Shown here in pieces: positions 13,916-64,000 of a stretch of DNA of 64,000 bases; the first letter of the stretch is position 1; each line of letters starts with the position of its first letter. The translations under genes and the position numbers were made by a program. This stretch comes from Sciurus carolinensis (Eukaryota > Chordata > Mammalia > Rodentia > Sciuridae). The notes beneath the pieces were generated by a model. That model was not told the DNA's origin. It saw only the letters and a program-made list of their open reading frames with translations, and made no database searches. The stretch is from positions 87,468,932 to 87,532,931 of the forward strand of contig NC_062232.1 of assembly GCF_902686445.1 (NCBI RefSeq), read 5' to 3'.

Positions 13916-15652
13916 CAAATGTTATTTTATTAACAATAATTTATCTTTAGCTATTATCTGTGCATACCAGACTTCTATGGTAGCTTGTATAATGTTTTGT
14001 CTTAAACAATTACAATTGAATACCCTGGGTTTTTTTCCTCTGTGGTAATAGTGAGTATATTTTGAAACCCAACGTTTGGATACACTGTTAGACAAAATAA
14101 TTTTGTACAATTTTCAAAGGAAAATCAACTGTATAAAGTGAGGGTAGAACCAAGCTAACGTTTTTCTGTTCTATGGACTTGGGTCGCACCTTTTAATGAC
14201 ATTCAGTTATCCTACTACTATGTATCACAAGTTTATTTTCCGTGGATTTCAGATTTTAAAACTTTTAAATTTTACTACCATTTAATTCAAATAATGTATG
14301 ACTAATATCTTAATATGCCAAATAATTTGTATTACAAAGAATAGTTGTTTGGCCCATAAATAACCTCTTAAAATCATGGAAGGGGGCATTGTAATTGTTT
14401 TAAGGAGTCTATGAGAACCAGTTTCCAACATGTTTTATTTGTGCATACAGATAAGGGAAAATTTTCAGTAGGAAATTTTTGCATGAATAGTTAGGAAACA
14501 ATACTTTCTAAACCATAAGAGCTATTTGAATATATATATGTATATGTGTGCATGTGTGTGTGTGTGTGTATGTGTTTGTATTTTCTCTCAGAGGTGTAAA
14601 TAAATCTGAAATCTTTGACATATTCAGTAACTTTGATAAAATCAGTTAAATTTAAGTGTTGTTGTAATCCTACAGAATGATCTCATTCTATCGAAATAAG
14701 CTGCTGCTGTTAAGACAAGTGATAGTGGTCTTTGAGTACCCCAATTTAGTATGACTTCATATTAATTTGATTATATCTATGAAGAATCTATTTTCAAAGA
14801 GGGTCTCAATCTGGGGTCCCAGATCAACTTTAACTTTGGTCGGACACTGCTCAACCCAGTATAGCCCCGAAATCAAATTTTCTGCTAGAGAACTATAAAA
14901 TCAGGCATTCTGTTTAAGTTTATCCCAAGTTTAAATTACTCATAGTAAAGCTGGACTGAAACTTCTTCTGTTACAAAAGGTTGAAATATGTTTACAAGTT
15001 AGAAGTCACAAAATAGAGCTTTAAATTTAAACCAATATGTTCAGTTTTTAAATTATAATTTTATAACTTGCTCTTGCATTTAGGAAAAGACTAAGTTCTT
15101 AGCAGTCATCATGTTTCCAATAAGAAAGAAACTCCCAGAACTTGTATCTTTCATGAACTTTTTGGTTTATATAATTCAGGACATAATAAACAGTTTAGGC
15201 TATTAAATTATGAGTCATTTTTACTAATGACCAATATTGAGAAACTTATGTATGTGAAGAAATGTCCATCTTCTTTCCCACCATCTTCAAACGAAAATTT
15301 GAATTTTCATCTGGATATTTTGATGTCATACAAACCTAGACTAAATATATTAACTAAGCAATATCTTTAAATGATCAGTTTATGTCCACACTTAACACAA
15401 ACATTAAAAGTAAAACTACTCCATTAACTTTCTTTTATTTTGAGTGAAATTGTTGGGATAGCTTTAAAATGTTGATAATTTAATATTTATTTTTTCTACA
15501 TATTCCTTATATTTCATCTGTGTAAAATATTTTATATTTCATCATATGCTATGTATTTGACTTTATATAGTTTTATGTTTTTTAGTTTGGTTGCTTCCTG
15601 ATAGTTGGACTATATAGCTAGCATTTGATATTGTCACTATCCTGTGTTTCAG

Positions 15653-62937
<47,285 letters not shown>

Positions 62938-64000
62938 GTTTGTTTAAGAACTAAAATTAGCTGAGTAATTATGCAGATTAATTAGACTGCAAACTGGGTT
63001 AAAGACTTTCTCAGGTGAAAGTGTTCATAGGAGAATACTTTAAATATAACCTTTAATTGGGACACCAGATTCTTCTACCTGTATTTTCTTCTCTATTTAC
63101 AATTGAAACTAACTTACTTGATGGCTGTGCTCCTAATTTATTGATAAGAAAATCCACACTATTTGCTTCATTACAGGTTGTTTTCAGAGTAGCCTCTTAC
63201 AAGTTCCCAGCTGTACTTCACATCCATTCATGCACACCTGATCACATCAGGATCCAACATATGCCCTTCTTATGATGTGTTAGAAACAACAAAGAACAAA
63301 GCGTTCAAATGATTGAGTATTAAAGTTTGTCCCTAGCATCAACTTATCACAAGACCTAAGATAGGGTTGGTTACAAGAATGAATTCCCTTTTAAAGACCC
63401 CTATATTTTCCCTACACAATGGCTGAATTTCTTAGTTTTGGTCAAAGTCTGAATCTTTGACTATTAGACAGCAAGTAAATGGGTGTTATAGTGATTAAGA
63501 TTACTAAACAGGACCTGGTATCAAAAAAGCAATAGTATTAATTCTTACTATAGGTAAAAAATGACAGTTAAAAAAGAGGAAATGTTGAAGAAATAGGTTT
63601 CATTACAGAATAAGATCATGCTAATCATAATTATTTATCTGAGTCATATATTTTATAATATAAATATGTGTGTAGAACATATATTAGTATGCAAACTGCC
63701 ATGTCACACACTGATTATGTGTATTCCTAAATAGGATCAATTTGACTTTAATTTGAATTAGAGAAGAAAACACTTCATAGGTATGCTCAGAACTCATGGT
63801 TTTTTAAGTCACTTTTCTCAACATTCATTTATAATTATTTGAGGTACAAAAGCAATATTTAGTTTTTTAAGACTATCTGGGAACCTTAGAGACTACACAT
63901 GTAGATAACAGATTTCTTTATCTTTTATCTAGTGTTCTCTAACTCAAATATGCCCTTCTTTAATGTTTGATCTTCTTTTAAATGTGTATTATTTTTATTT

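Larger units (their letters stand above)
1..15652 (+). other. Upstream NRK intron (5' end outside the window)
   Basis: No coding exon was found. The stretch contains a dimeric SINE (143-346), an ID element (1542-1634), an antisense B1-ID SINE (6844-7051), an L2-like fragment (7080-7200), an ID element (7809-7886), an L2-like antisense stretch (about 9225-9430), a hairpin (10218-10294), an antisense MaLR LTR (11367-11802), an old LINE-1 3' end (11938-12560) and an antisense dimeric SINE (13721-13915). The stretch 4200-6500 has no repeat that I recognise. The sequence 2730-2900 is almost pure A/T. Most of the rest is anonymous AT-rich DNA. Confidence 0.8.

Noticed and set aside
1..15652. The NRK exon carrying the Gly-rich loop
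   Set aside because: I scanned for a GTYGR-like coding segment followed by a phase-0 donor and found none, so I place it upstream of the window.

Overview
The window is vertebrate nuclear DNA. Short coding exons with GT-AG junctions sit in long AT-rich introns, which carry LINE-1, LINE-2, MIR, LTR and SINE fragments. Two SINE types are informative. One is a tRNA-derived ID monomer; the other is a dimer with a 7SL/B1-like left half and an ID-like right half. That dimer is the kind described from squirrels (MEN-type), so a rodent of the squirrel family is the likely host. The species cannot be fixed from the sequence alone.

One gene explains all the coding sequence: NRK (Nik-related kinase, also called NESK), a germinal-centre-kinase-IV Ser/Thr kinase related to MAP4K4, TNIK and MINK1. 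It lies on the + strand. Twenty consecutive exons between 15653 and 62937 join with compatible phases at every junction into 3,688 nt (1,229 codons plus one base) without a stop. The first 15.65 kb is intron. The exon with the glycine-rich loop and the start codon are not in the window, and the 3' end of the gene (most of the CNH domain) lies beyond 64000.

Layout: 15653-40661 holds nine exons for the kinase domain and its C-terminal edge. The VAIK-type lysine, HRD, DFG and APE motifs are all intact. There is also an extra 24-codon exon between beta3 and helix C that I do not recall in the MAP4K4 paralogues. 42138-43779 holds a short linker exon and the very large Gln/Pro-rich exon built of repeat modules. 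45694-60674 holds the low-complexity middle of the protein: Ser/Glu-rich, Asp/Asn-rich, Gly/Ser-rich and Ser-rich segments. 62794-62937 is the first clear exon of the citron-homology (CNH) domain.

The introns carry the repeats. The notable ones are a LINE-1 with a 5' inversion and a probable target-site duplication (30468-31149), two 5'-truncated antisense LINE-1 copies, two antisense MaLR-type LTRs, a probable hAT-type DNA transposon relic, several ID and dimeric SINEs, and many alternating purine-pyrimidine microsatellites. One of these is a 105-bp self-complementary tract 44 bp upstream of a kinase exon.

I found no bacterial-type system, CRISPR array, rRNA, functional tRNA gene or second protein-coding gene, and no clear evidence of an undescribed system. 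The most unusual items are the gained in-frame kinase exon, the repeat architecture of the giant exon, the inverted LINE-1 and an isolated 77-nt hairpin at 10218-10294.
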